From Bacteroidota bacterium (GTDB taxonomy: Bacteria; Bacteroidota; Ignavibacteria; Tepidaquicellales; Tepidaquicellaceae), in assembly GCA_018266845.1 (NCBI GenBank), contig JAFDZO010000011.1, forward strand, positions 204,366-268,365: DNA of 64,000 nucleotides, in the 5' to 3' direction. Below are positions 1 through 8,840 of this stretch, piece by piece. The position numbers were made by a program, and so were the translations under genes. The notes beneath the pieces are model-generated. The model searched no databases, was not told the DNA's origin, and was given only the letters and a program-made list of their open reading frames with translations. Numbering within the stretch: position 1 is the first letter of the stretch; every line of letters begins with the position of its first letter.

Positions 1-78
1 TAGAATTGAATCAGAAGGATTTTCGGATACTAAAAAGCTTATACTACTAAAATAAATCCTATTCTTTCAGAAAGACTA

Positions 79-1299
79 ATGGAAAATAAAAAAAGCGTTA
101 TCGCAATTATTGTCGTTGCTGCTTTGGGATATTTCGTAGATATATACGATTTAATTCTCTTCAGCATAGTAAGAATTGCATCTTTGAAATCACTTAATGT
201 TCCTGACGGGCAGCTTCTTGATACTGGGGTATTACTTCTGGATATGCAAATGGGAGGAATGCTGCTGGGTGGAATTATCTGGGGAGTTTTAGGAGATAAA
301 CGCGGAAGAATTTCTGTTTTATTCGGTTCAATTTTTCTGTATTCGCTTGCGAATATTTTAAACGGCTTTGTTCAAAATATAGAAATATACGCTCTGCTGA
401 GATTCGTTGCCGGTATCGGACTTGCAGGAGAGTTAGGAGCGGGCATAACACTCGTGAGCGAAGTAATGCCGAAAACAAAACGCGGATACGGAACAATGAT
501 TGTTGCATCAATTGGCGTAATGGGAGCCGTAGCTGCGGCATTAATTGTAGAGTTAACCGAGTGGAGAACATCCTATATTATTGGCGGAATTATGGGATTT
601 ACAATTTTAGTTTTACGTTTTGGAGTATATGAATCCGGCATGTATAACTCCATAAAAGAAGCCTCTAATGTTGGAAGGGGTCAGTTTGTAAAGCTATTTA
701 CCGATAAAGGCAGATTTTTAAAATACATGTATTGCATATTAATTGGTCTTCCGCTTTGGTTTGTTGTCGGAATTCTAATTACTTTTTCGCCTGAATTCGG
801 AAAGGCATTTGGTATTACTGAACCGGTCTCGGCGGGAAAAGCAGTAATGTATTGTTACATCGGTCTTGTTATCGGAGATATTTTGAGCGGTTCATTAAGC
901 CAGCTTTGGAAGTCAAGAAAAAAAACCTTGTACTATTTTCTTGGAGCAACGCTTGCCTGCGTGTGCATATACCTTTTTTTGAACAGCTATGGAGTATATT
1001 ACTTTTACACTATTTGCGTTTTGATAGGAACAGCAGTGGGATACTGGGCAATATTTGTTACGAATGCTTCGGAGCAATTCGGAATAAATCTTCGTTCAAC
1101 AGTTACTACCACGGTCCCAAACTTTGTTCGGGGAAGCGTAATACCGCTTACATTAATATTTCAGGCTTTGAAGCCTTTAATGGGAATAAAATATGCTGCC
1201 TTTGCAATAGGAATTGTTACTATAACAATTGCTTTTTGGGCTGCAAGCAAACTTGAAGAAACTTTTCATAAGGACTTAAATTATACTGAAGTAACGTAG
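79..1299 (+). CDS. MFS transporter, metabolite:H+ symporter-like
   Basis: Inner-membrane secondary transporter of 406 residues, normal length for the major facilitator superfamily, with about 12 hydrophobic segments. The loop after the second segment carries GDKRGR, the MFS motif A (residues about 72-77). A glycine-rich stretch follows (RFVAGIGLAGELGAG, about 113-127), as in the sugar/metabolite:proton symporter branch. The substrate cannot be read from sequence. lplA starts 10 bases downstream on the same strand, so the two are probably co-transcribed. Family call is strong, substrate unknown. Confidence 0.85.
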   Translation: MENKKSVIAIIVVAALGYFVDIYDLILFSIVRIASLKSLNVPDGQLLDTGVLLLDMQMGGMLLGGIIWGVLGDKRGRISVLFGSIFLYSLANILNGFVQNIEIYALLRFVAGIGLAGELGAGITLVSEVMPKTKRGYGTMIVASIGVMGAVAAALIVELTEWRTSYIIGGIMGFTILVLRFGVYESGMYNSIKEASNVGRGQFVKLFTDKGRFLKYMYCILIGLPLWFVVGILITFSPEFGKAFGITEPVSAGKAVMYCYIGLVIGDILSGSLSQLWKSRKKTLYYFLGATLACVCIYLFLNSYGVYYFYTICVLIGTAVGYWAIFVTNASEQFGINLRSTVTTTVPNFVRGSVIPLTLIFQALKPLMGIKYAAFAIGIVTITIAFWAASKLEETFHKDLNYTEVT

Positions 1300-1309
1300 A
1301 AATATTTTT

Positions 1310-2305
1310 ATGAAATTAATCCACAATAACAATATTACAGACGCAACACTCAATCTTGCATTGGAAGAATGGGCTGTAAGAAATCTTGATTTAGAAAATG
1401 ATGACTATCTTTTATTTTATATAAACAGAAATGCAATCATCATCGGAAAACATCAAAATACTATTGAGGAAATTAACACAGGATATGCAGCTGAGAACAA
1501 TATTCAGGTAGTAAGAAGAATTTCCGGCGGCGGAGCTGTTTATCATGATGAAGGAAATTTGAATTTTAGCTTTCTCACCAAATTCTCACAACAGAGCATC
1601 CATAACTTTAAAAAATTTACTTTACCTGTAATAAGTACTTTGCAATCCTTAGGGGTAAATGCAGAGCTAAACGGAAGGAACGACATCACAGTTGACGGCA
1701 GAAAAATTTCCGGTAATGCGCAGTTCTCAAATACCAAAGCAATGTTCAGCCATGGCACTCTTTTATTTGATTCCCAATTAGAAAATGTTGTCGAAGCTTT
1801 AAATGTAAAGATGGATAAGATTGAGAGTAAGGGCATAAAATCAATACGAAGCAGAGTGGGCAACATATCGGAATTCCTGACTGAAAAAATTTCAGTTTTA
1901 GAATTTAAAGAGAAATTAATTAAATCCATTTTCGGTTCAGCCGGGAATTACCCTGTGTATAATCTATCTGATAACGAATGGGAAGCAGTTTATGAACTCG
2001 CGAATTCTAAATATAGAAACTGGGATTGGAACTATGGGCGTTCCCCGGAATTTAATATTCAAAAAATTAACCGGTTTGATTTCGGACAGATTGATGCCAG
2101 AATATTTGTAAAAGATGGCGTTATAAAAGATATAAAAATTTATGGGGATTTCTTAGCTCATGGCGATACGATTGAAATTGAATCAGCATTAAAAAATATT
2201 AAATTTAAGAAGGATGAGATTCAGGATGCTCTTGCAGGCGCTGATTTACATCACCACATTGGAGAGATTTCAATACAAGATTTTACAAATTTTTTACTTT
2301 CCTGA
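1310..2305 (+). CDS. lplA: Lipoate-protein ligase A
   Basis: Attaches lipoate, via lipoyl-AMP, to lysines of the E2 and H subunits of 2-oxoacid dehydrogenases and the glycine cleavage system; cytosolic. The BPL/LplA motif RRISGGGAVYHDEGNLNFSF spans about residues 69-88. The conserved lysine that contacts the adenylate sits in DGRKISGNAQ (K132). At 331 residues it has both the large catalytic and small C-terminal domains. It lies 10 bases after the MFS gene. Its 3' end overlaps the convergent globin gene by 12 bases. Confidence 0.93.
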   Translation: MKLIHNNNITDATLNLALEEWAVRNLDLENDDYLLFYINRNAIIIGKHQNTIEEINTGYAAENNIQVVRRISGGGAVYHDEGNLNFSFLTKFSQQSIHNFKKFTLPVISTLQSLGVNAELNGRNDITVDGRKISGNAQFSNTKAMFSHGTLLFDSQLENVVEALNVKMDKIESKGIKSIRSRVGNISEFLTEKISVLEFKEKLIKSIFGSAGNYPVYNLSDNEWEAVYELANSKYRNWDWNYGRSPEFNIQKINRFDFGQIDARIFVKDGVIKDIKIYGDFLAHGDTIEIESALKNIKFKKDEIQDALAGADLHHHIGEISIQDFTNFLLS

Positions 2306-2683
2306 TATTTCGATTTTCTGAGTAATTTTGCTTTGCATTAGCTTCGCAATGGTTTCGGCTTTAGAAATTGCTTCTGCAGCTTTTAGCCCTGTAAAATTTT
2401 CATTGACAGTTTCTTTCCATAGTTTTATCCATCTCTCAAAATGAACTTCCTCCAGTTTGGAAAGCTTGTTTAATTCTATATGCTTTATCATTGGGTTTCC
2501 TTTGTAAGAAGATTTTCCCAAAAGAACTGTCTCCCAGAAAGAAACCATGATGGGTATATGCAAATCCCAGTTAAAATTTACAACTATTGTAAAAAACTTT
2601 CCGATTAAATCATCGGCAACAACCTTTTTATAAAATTCAACGATGAGAAACTCAATGTCGCTTGTAGTATTAAGCTCTTTCAT
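2294..2683 (-). CDS. Group III truncated hemoglobin
   Basis: Small heme protein (129 residues). The group III pattern is visible: a phenylalanine-rich helix B/C, then VNFNWDLHIPIMVSFWE, then YKGNPMIKH. The proximal heme ligand is probably the histidine of EEVHFERW. Members bind O2 or NO and are usually linked to redox or nitrosative stress; the exact role here is inferred. It is three bases from the cupin gene upstream on the same strand, so the two are likely one operon. Confidence 0.88.
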   Translation of the reverse strand: MKELNTTSDIEFLIVEFYKKVVADDLIGKFFTIVVNFNWDLHIPIMVSFWETVLLGKSSYKGNPMIKHIELNKLSKLEEVHFERWIKLWKETVNENFTGLKAAEAISKAETIAKLMQSKITQKIEISGK

Positions 2684-2686
2684 AGG

Positions 2687-2989
2687 CTATCCTTGAGTTA
2701 ATAAGCATAAACTGTCTTGCACTGCCTCAACTGAATGCACTATGTTAACAGGAATATTAACTTCGCCATATTGCTTTATAGTTTCAGCTTTACCGCTCTC
2801 CTGATATATTATCTCCCCCTCCAGCACAGTCAGTTTTGAAGGCAAGTGAGCTTTATGTTCCTTCAGCTTCATACCTGATTTAAGTCCGATTGCCAGTACT
2901 TTAAAACCTGTTCCCGAGTGCAAGGCTTTTGCCACGGGTCTCTCCGAAGTTTTTAACTCTTCTAATACATGCTTTATTATCATATACAC
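2687..2989 (-). CDS. Cupin-domain protein
   Basis: Single-domain cupin of 100 residues. Motif 1 (EHKAHLPSKLTVLEGE) supplies two histidines and a late glutamate. Motif 2 (IPVNIVHSVEA) supplies a third histidine, so a metal site is plausible. No substrate can be assigned. It is the upstream partner of the truncated hemoglobin gene, which suggests shared use in oxygen or NO handling, but this is inference from position only. Confidence 0.82.
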   Translation of the reverse strand: MYMIIKHVLEELKTSERPVAKALHSGTGFKVLAIGLKSGMKLKEHKAHLPSKLTVLEGEIIYQESGKAETIKQYGEVNIPVNIVHSVEAVQDSLCLLTQG

Positions 2990-3006
2990 TCTTTAATTTT
3001 TTGCAT

Positions 3007-3324
3007 TCACTTTTTATTAACTACTGAGTCGTAAGCTTCTTTTAATGCGGTATGTAATATTGATTTTTTTACCTTGGTTAAATCAAACATAGTTGCGCCC
3101 TTAGTGCCCCAAAAACCCTTAACCGGGTAAATAAAAGCCGGATTTGAGGCGGCGTAAACACTTTGGGCAAATTCGGGTAATTTAATCATTGCAAGGTTCT
3201 CTTTTGGACGGAGAGTCATAAAAATTTTTTTATTGACTCTGAACGATGGTATGCCGAAATGCTCCTGCTCAACGGCATCTGGAAAGCCTAAAGCAAGTTT
3301 TCTGCATGTTTCAATATCAACCAT
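3007..3324 (-). CDS. MmcQ/YjbR family protein
   Basis: Protein of 105 residues matching the MmcQ/YjbR (CyaY-like fold) family. It has an N-terminal CRKLALGFPDAVEQEHFG, a central FRVNKKIFMTL strand pair and the hallmark WGTKGATMFDL near the end. Family members are described as DNA-binding-like, but their role is poorly defined. It lies 17 bases upstream of the cupin gene on the same strand and may head the cupin-globin operon. Confidence 0.85.
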   Translation of the reverse strand: MVDIETCRKLALGFPDAVEQEHFGIPSFRVNKKIFMTLRPKENLAMIKLPEFAQSVYAASNPAFIYPVKGFWGTKGATMFDLTKVKKSILHTALKEAYDSVVNKK

Positions 3325-3398
3325 AATAGATTTGTATGGCTAACTCTCCGTTGAAAATTCCGCAACAGAGAGTTTAAAAATAAATACAACTCAAAGAG

Positions 3399-3944
3399 TT
3401 ACGGAATCATAACTGCCGCTGAAATAACTGTAGTCCAAAGACCATTCTTATCACCTTCGGCAGATTGGGTTACGTTAAAAGTTTTAAAAATTTTCCCGCT
3501 CTGTTTATAAACATTCTCTCTTTCATTCCACGCAGTTTCAGGATCGAACTCAACTCCTAAAGTGGTTGCAAGCATTGTGGCAGCAAGGTCTTCGGCATAT
3601 TCACCTGCAACTTTTTCGGTTTCTCCAAATGGATGATGCTCTGAAATGTATCCGTAATGGCTGTCATCAGATGGAAGAGCAACTCCGATTGATGTCGCTA
3701 CTAATCTGTTCGGCTCGTTGGTGAAATTTCTCGCCATAACACAGAATGTTATTGAGCCTGGCTCAAGCAATTGGATTCCCTGCTCTTTAGTTAGACGCTT
3801 GCAGCCCGCAGGATAAATGCTTGATACCATAACAAGGTTGCATTTTTCAATTCCTGCCTGCCTTAATGCAAGCTCAAATGACTGTAGATAATCCTTATGT
3901 CTTCCGACACCTTTTGTAAAAAATATTTTTGTTGGCTTGAACAA
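3399..3944 (-). CDS. Pyruvoyl-dependent arginine decarboxylase
   Basis: Converts arginine to agmatine, the first step of an alternative polyamine route. The proenzyme self-cleaves at a Ser-Ser pair to make the pyruvoyl cofactor. Here the site is [14 protein letters not shown], with S41-S42 as the expected cleavage point. The conserved acidic residue lies in [11 protein letters not shown]. Length is 181 residues, close to PvlArgDC from archaea and Chlorobi-type bacteria. It is a single gene between the YjbR-like gene and tyrS. Agmatine-consuming genes are not in the window. Confidence 0.9.
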   Translation of the reverse strand: MFKPTKIFFTKGVGRHKDYLQSFELALRQAGIEKCNLVMVSSIYPAGCKRLTKEQGIQLLEPGSITFCVMARNFTNEPNRLVATSIGVALPSDDSHYGYISEHHPFGETEKVAGEYAEDLAATMLATTLGVEFDPETAWNERENVYKQSGKIFKTFNVTQSAEGDKNGLWTTVISAAVMIP

Positions 3945-4090
3945 TTTTCGTTCTCCGTTATTTGCTTATTGTAAAAAAACTTAATTTACTAAAAAAAAAT
4001 AAAATATATTATAAATTTTGTATTACTTTTTTTGCCGGTTTTTCCGTTTCAAGACGTGCAGGAAATTAATTCTTATTTTCTGCATTCCTT

Positions 4091-5287
4091 TCAATTCACT
4101 TTGAGGAATTTTCTTTTTCCCACTTTCAGAGTGAATTTTTTATCTTTCTCAATTAAAAAATTTACATCGCCTACCTTTTCACCATCAATACTTACCGCCC
4201 CCGCTTCAATTAGTTTTCTTGCAGCAGAGTTTGAATCAGCCATCTTATTTACGACAATAAGGTTGATAAGCTTAATATCTTCTCTAAGCATTGTCTCTGG
4301 AATATCATCAGGGATTTCCTTCTTAATGAAAATTTTATCAAATTCTTCGACTGCCCTTTCCGCAGTCGGTTCATCGTAGTATAACTTTACAATTTCAAAT
4401 CCCAATTTACGTTTATAATCTCTTGGGCTTTCTGCAATTTTTTCTGTCAGTTCTTTTAATTCACCTACACTAATTTGCGTACCGAGTTCAAAATATTTAT
4501 AAATCAAGTTATCCGGTATTCTCATTGTCTTCCCGAAAATATCTTTCGGATCTTCGCTTATTCCAATTGCATTATCTAATGATTTGCTCATCTTTTCGCT
4601 GCCGTCTATTCCCTCAAGCAAAGGCATTGTGATAACTATCTGCGGCTCTCTGCCAAAACGCTTCTGCACATCTCTTCCCATCAGATTATTGAATTTCTGG
4701 TCTGTACCTCCAAGTTCGACATCGGAGTTAATTGCATAGGAATCATATCCCTGCATCAACGGATACAGCATTTCGTGAAAAGCGATTTCTGCCTGCTCGT
4801 TAAGCCTGTTTGTAAAATCATCCCGTTCAAGAATTCTCTGAACAGTAAATTTTGACATCAGCTCAATTAAATTTTGAAGATTTAATTTAGCAAGCCAGTC
4901 AGAGTTATACAAAATTTTCGTTTTATCCTTGTCGAGAATTTTAACCGCCTGATCGTAATATGTTTTTCCGTTCTCACTTGCTTCTTCGTAGGTTAGCTGC
5001 GGTCTTGTTTTCTTTTTTCCGGTAGGGTCGCCAATCATTCCTGTGTAATCACCGATAATCAAAATTGCCGTATGACCGAGTTCCTGAAACTGTCTCAATT
5101 TGTTTAAAACAACTGCATGACCAATATGCAAATCCGGGCGCGAAGGGTCGCAGCCGAGCTTTATATTCAATGGAATTTTTTTCGCAATAGATTTCTCTAT
5201 TTTTTTAACAAGTTCATCTTCAGGAATTATTTCAACTGTCCCGCGTTTTATTACATCTATCTGCTCATTTAAAGAAGGGAAATTCAT
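4091..5287 (-). CDS. tyrS: Tyrosyl-tRNA synthetase
   Basis: Class I aminoacyl-tRNA synthetase charging tRNA-Tyr. The HIGH motif is at residues 54-57 (PDLHIGHA) and KMSKS at 232-236. The tyrosine-binding region (MLYPLMQGYDSY, ELGGTDQKFN) is intact. The last ~60 residues form an S4 RNA-binding domain (AARKLIEAGAVSIDGEKV). At 398 residues it is of the compact TyrZ/TyrS type. smpB ends directly before its start codon on the same strand, so they are one transcription unit. Confidence 0.96.
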   Translation of the reverse strand: MNFPSLNEQIDVIKRGTVEIIPEDELVKKIEKSIAKKIPLNIKLGCDPSRPDLHIGHAVVLNKLRQFQELGHTAILIIGDYTGMIGDPTGKKKTRPQLTYEEASENGKTYYDQAVKILDKDKTKILYNSDWLAKLNLQNLIELMSKFTVQRILERDDFTNRLNEQAEIAFHEMLYPLMQGYDSYAINSDVELGGTDQKFNNLMGRDVQKRFGREPQIVITMPLLEGIDGSEKMSKSLDNAIGISEDPKDIFGKTMRIPDNLIYKYFELGTQISVGELKELTEKIAESPRDYKRKLGFEIVKLYYDEPTAERAVEEFDKIFIKKEIPDDIPETMLREDIKLINLIVVNKMADSNSAARKLIEAGAVSIDGEKVGDVNFLIEKDKKFTLKVGKRKFLKVN

Positions 5288-5743
5288 TTACAGTTTTATT
5301 CTTTTAAGTTTTAAATCAGTTTCTCTTTGTTTCACTGATTCGCGTTTATCATAAAGTTTTTTTCCTCTGCCGATTCCCAGTTCTACTTTCACCAATGAAT
5401 TTTTAAAATACATTTTAAGAGGAATTAGCGTCAGACCTTTTTCGGTTAATGCTTCCTTTATTTTTTTTATTTCTCTTTTGTTTAAAAGAAGCTTTCTGTT
5501 TCTGTCAGGCACATGGTTATTTATATTTCCGTACTTGTATTCGTTAATTGTAGCGCCAATCAGCCACACTTCATCTTTAATTACTCTTGCATAAGCTTCG
5601 CCAATGCTTACTTTCGCTTCACGAAGTGATTTTACTTCAGTTCCTTCAAGCGAAATCCCTGCTTCAAATCTTTCAAGAATAAAGTATTCGAAAGTAGCTT
5701 TACGATTATTGGTAATTATTTTAATTTTATCGTTATCAGACAT
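5288..5743 (-). CDS. smpB: SsrA-binding protein SmpB
   Basis: Partner of tmRNA in trans-translation, the rescue of stalled ribosomes. At 151 residues it has the standard OB-fold core (FEAGISLEGTEVKSLREAKVS split over two strands, then EYKYGNINNHVPDRNRKLLL). The basic C-terminal tail (KKLYDKRESVKQRETDLKLK) normally reaches into the decoding centre. It abuts tyrS. The tmRNA gene itself is not in this window. Confidence 0.96.
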   Translation of the reverse strand: MSDNDKIKIITNNRKATFEYFILERFEAGISLEGTEVKSLREAKVSIGEAYARVIKDEVWLIGATINEYKYGNINNHVPDRNRKLLLNKREIKKIKEALTEKGLTLIPLKMYFKNSLVKVELGIGRGKKLYDKRESVKQRETDLKLKRIKL

Positions 5744-5855
5744 AGCAACACAAATTTTCTGTACTACAAATTATTCTATTGGGAATAAAAAAGCCGACAG
5801 GTTAAATAAATTACCCATATTTGAGAGTTTAATCAATTTATAAATCTCTACTACA

Positions 5856-6500
5856 ATGAAATATATTCAATTACCTGTGAATCCTTTTTCTATGAACTGC
5901 TATTTTTATTTTGATGAAGTATCAAAGGAAGGTGTCATTTTTGACCCTGCCGCTTATGATGAATACGAAATGGAAAACATCAGACAAATTATTAAAGACC
6001 ATAGCATCAAAATAAAATATATTATTAATACACATGGGCATATAGATCACATCCTCGGCAATAAGTTTGCGAAGGATTATTTTGATGTTCCAATTTTAAT
6101 GAATGAGAAGGATATGGTATTTTATAAAAATACAGAAAAGCAAAAAAAAATGTACGGGCTTGATTTTCCTGCGCTCCCTCCGGTTGACGAATTCATAGAT
6201 GAAAACAGCAATATTTCCGTAGGAGATATTGAGTTTAAGATTCTTCATACCCCCGGACATTCGCCCGGGAGCTTAACCTTTATTGATGATAAATACAAAA
6301 ATATTATCTGCGGCGATGTAATTTTTAAGGACTCGATTGGAAGAACGGATTTACCATTTGGAGACTACCATGAACTAATGAATTCTATTGATAATATTTT
6401 ACTTCCAAATGTAAAAGACGATTACACATTGCTTCCCGGACATATGGATATTACAACGGTAGGAAGAGAAAAACAGCTAAACCCATTTATTGCAGAATAA
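5856..6500 (+). CDS. MBL-fold metallo-hydrolase, glyoxalase II-like
   Basis: Metallo-beta-lactamase-fold hydrolase of 214 residues, compact YcbL/glyoxalase II-like class. The zinc motif THGHIDH is at about residues 58-64. Further metal ligands come from HTPGHSPG, the aspartate of ICGDVIF and the histidine of LLPGHMD. It lacks the C-terminal helical domain of full glyoxalase II, so the substrate may be hydroxyacyl-glutathione-like or another thioester. The gene is single and divergent from smpB. Confidence 0.87.
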   Translation: MKYIQLPVNPFSMNCYFYFDEVSKEGVIFDPAAYDEYEMENIRQIIKDHSIKIKYIINTHGHIDHILGNKFAKDYFDVPILMNEKDMVFYKNTEKQKKMYGLDFPALPPVDEFIDENSNISVGDIEFKILHTPGHSPGSLTFIDDKYKNIICGDVIFKDSIGRTDLPFGDYHELMNSIDNILLPNVKDDYTLLPGHMDITTVGREKQLNPFIAE

Positions 6501-7019
6501 CTAATTGTTCGGTTTAAAATTCTTGGCGATTTTATCAAACTCTTTTTCGGCTGAAGAATAATTTGATGCCGTTGTGATAAACCTCAGCATATAAGTATAA
6601 TTCTGTTTGCCGGAATTTTGAGTTCTGTAATAGAAAATTTTCTCGCCGAATTCATTATCTTTATAAACAGCGCTCCTGCCTTCAACATCGCCGACTGTAA
6701 AGTTCGTATATCCTCCCGAAATTTTCGGAATGTTTAGAGTCATATCTTTTTCGAGAGTATAGATTAAGTCATCAAGACTTTTAATTGATTCAACCTTAAA
6801 TGCAAGCAGCATTATTGCATCTTTACCGTCTTTCTTATCAAAGGTGTATGATATAGCATCCTTGTTTGTTGTCTCTTCTGTTTTGGATTTTTTCCAGTCT
6901 GAACTGAGAGAGATTTTAAAAGCATAGTTGTTATCGGAAACGTCTGCTGATTGCGAATATATATTACCAACAAAAAATAACGAGAGAAAAAATATTATTG
7001 TCTGTAAACTTTTTTTCAT
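6501..7019 (-). CDS. Exported protein of unknown function (PsbP/DcrB-like fold possible)
   Basis: Secreted or periplasmic protein of 172 residues with a clear N-terminal signal peptide (LQTIIFFLSLFFVGNIYSQS). The mature part alternates beta-strand-like segments and has the look of PsbP/DcrB-type domains: YAFKISLSSDWKKS early, then a long amphipathic helix, then YYRTQNSGKQNYTYMLRF. No catalytic motif is visible and no function is assigned. It follows the M48 protease gene on the same strand, 26 bases apart, and may be co-expressed with it. Confidence 0.75.
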   Translation of the reverse strand: MKKSLQTIIFFLSLFFVGNIYSQSADVSDNNYAFKISLSSDWKKSKTEETTNKDAISYTFDKKDGKDAIMLLAFKVESIKSLDDLIYTLEKDMTLNIPKISGGYTNFTVGDVEGRSAVYKDNEFGEKIFYYRTQNSGKQNYTYMLRFITTASNYSSAEKEFDKIAKNFKPNN

Positions 7020-7045
7020 TATTTCTAAAAATTTTTTTAAAAAAT

Positions 7046-7900
7046 TTATTGTAATTTTGCTTTAATTTCCTGATACCTTTCAGGATACAGCCCTTTTGTT
7101 GAATCAGGACGCGGATTAATCTTTGCAAGCTCTTCAAATACATTATCAATTCTATCCTGCGGTAAAGGATGAGTAGCAAACAGCCTGTCTAAACTTCCGG
7201 GAGTCGTCCCCTTCTTCTTCTGTTCTTCACGTATTTTATTGAAGAAAAATATTATGCTTCCCGGGTAATATTGGGAAGACCTTAAATACTTAATCGAATA
7301 ATCATCTGCTTCAGTTTCATCAGCCCGGCTGTTTGCAAGGAAGCCAAGCCCGACAAAAAGATTTGCCGCAATTTCGGCAACCTGATTAGGATTATTCCCA
7401 AGCACTAACGAAAGAATAGCGCTGACTCCGTAATATGATGTCAGGCGCTGAGTCATATGTCTTCTTTCAGCATGAGCAATTTCATGCGCAAGCACTCCGG
7501 CAAGCGATGCTTCATTATCAACAAATTTTATCAGCCCTGTATAAACATAAATGTAACCGCCGGGAACGCAAAACGCATTAACAGTGCTATCGTCCTCAAT
7601 TACTTCAAACTGATAAGGAAAAACGTTTTTATATTTTATTAATGAAGAATAATTCAAAATTCCCCTGCCGATTCCCGAGACATAACTTCTAACATCATCG
7701 TGCCCTTGCAATATCGGAAACTGCCTTCTATCGTTCCTAATTTGTTTATCTAAATCCCTCCCTATGCTTACATCGTCGTTTACGGAAAAAATATTTGCAC
7801 CGCAGCTATAAAAAACCGATACTAAGCAAAGAGTAGAAATGGATAAAATTAAATAGGATAAATTTTTATATGCTTTTATTTTTTCCGTAATTTTTTTCAT
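7046..7900 (-). CDS. M48-family zinc metalloprotease, exported
   Basis: Envelope protease of the BepA/Oma1-like M48 family, 284 residues. HEIAH (residues 139-143) gives two zinc histidines and the catalytic glutamate. The third ligand is the first glutamate of RADETEADDY (E195). The N-terminus is a signal sequence ending FYSCG, which may be a lipobox with C33 as the lipidated residue; the -3 phenylalanine is not typical. It probably works in outer-membrane or periplasmic protein quality control. The PsbP-like gene lies downstream. Confidence 0.88.
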   Translation of the reverse strand: MKKITEKIKAYKNLSYLILSISTLCLVSVFYSCGANIFSVNDDVSIGRDLDKQIRNDRRQFPILQGHDDVRSYVSGIGRGILNYSSLIKYKNVFPYQFEVIEDDSTVNAFCVPGGYIYVYTGLIKFVDNEASLAGVLAHEIAHAERRHMTQRLTSYYGVSAILSLVLGNNPNQVAEIAANLFVGLGFLANSRADETEADDYSIKYLRSSQYYPGSIIFFFNKIREEQKKKGTTPGSLDRLFATHPLPQDRIDNVFEELAKINPRPDSTKGLYPERYQEIKAKLQ

Positions 7901-7976
7901 TTATATCCTATATAGTTATATTCAAATAAATAGAAATTGTTCCTCATCAATTACAATAACATTTACAATAACATTC

Positions 7977-8759
7977 TTACTTTCCGGTAAACTTTGGCTT
8001 TCGTTTTTCTAAAAAAGCAGCAACTCCTTCTTTAAAATCCGCTGAATTTCCGGCGCTCTCCTGATGCTTTGCTTCGAGTTCGAGAATCTCATCCAGAGAC
8101 TGATACGCTGCTTTTCGTAATAAGTCTTTTATTAAACCTATTGCAAAGGTCGGCTTTGCTGCAAAGTTATTCGCTGTCTGTTCGGTAATCTTCTTTAGCA
8201 ATGCGCCGCTGCTAACAACTTTGTTTACCAATCCAAGTTCTTTTGCCTCTTTAGCGGTAACTTTATCACCGGATGCGCACAGTTCAAACGCTTTTGCATA
8301 TCCTAATATTTTTAAAAGATAAAACGATGAACCGCTATCCGGCACTAAACCAACATTGATAAAAACTTCTATCAATGTCGCGCTCTCAACAGCGATTCTG
8401 TAATCACTGGCTAAAGCAAGTGATAGCCCTGCGCCTGCTGCAACGCCGTTAAGCGAGGCAATGACAGGCTTGGGTAGCCCCGTAATGAGCTTTATCAATG
8501 GATTATATCTTTTATCTAATGCTTCTTTAAATGTAGATTTTTTATCGGTAAAATCTTTCAAATCCTGACCGGAACAAAATGCTTTTCCGGCTCCGGTAAT
8601 TACAACACACCTTACGTCATCGGATACAGCTTCATTTCTAAAAGCATCTTGAAGTTCATAGGTCATTTCATCATTAAAAGCATTATAAACATCGGGTCTG
8701 TTTAAAGTAATATAAAGTACAGAATCTTTTTTTTCAGTTAAAATTGAGTTATACGCCAT
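7977..8759 (-). CDS. Enoyl-CoA hydratase/isomerase, PaaG-like
   Basis: Crotonase-fold enzyme of 260 residues. The oxyanion-hole segments are ITGAGKAFCSGQDL (about 54-67) and NGVAAGAGLSLALASD. The following segment (IEVFINVGLVPDSGSSFYL) has the aspartate pattern of PaaG isomerases rather than the usual double glutamate of true hydratases. The C-terminal PKFTGK end is typical. It may act in beta-oxidation or phenylacetate-type degradation; no paa genes surround it, so a general fatty-acid role is possible. Confidence 0.85.
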   Translation of the reverse strand: MAYNSILTEKKDSVLYITLNRPDVYNAFNDEMTYELQDAFRNEAVSDDVRCVVITGAGKAFCSGQDLKDFTDKKSTFKEALDKRYNPLIKLITGLPKPVIASLNGVAAGAGLSLALASDYRIAVESATLIEVFINVGLVPDSGSSFYLLKILGYAKAFELCASGDKVTAKEAKELGLVNKVVSSGALLKKITEQTANNFAAKPTFAIGLIKDLLRKAAYQSLDEILELEAKHQESAGNSADFKEGVAAFLEKRKPKFTGK

Positions 8760-8840
8760 TAATTTTCAGATAAGATTTTACCAAAAATATAAATGAAATA
8801 CATTTGCGTTAAAAGTCCATTAGTGAGATATTTCACTTTG

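Noticed and set aside
852..1256. 134-codon frame within the MFS gene
   Set aside because: Alternative-frame shadow of a well-supported transporter.
4032..4379. 115-codon plus-strand frame
   Set aside because: Antisense to the tyrS C-terminal region, Phe/Ser/Leu-rich shadow.
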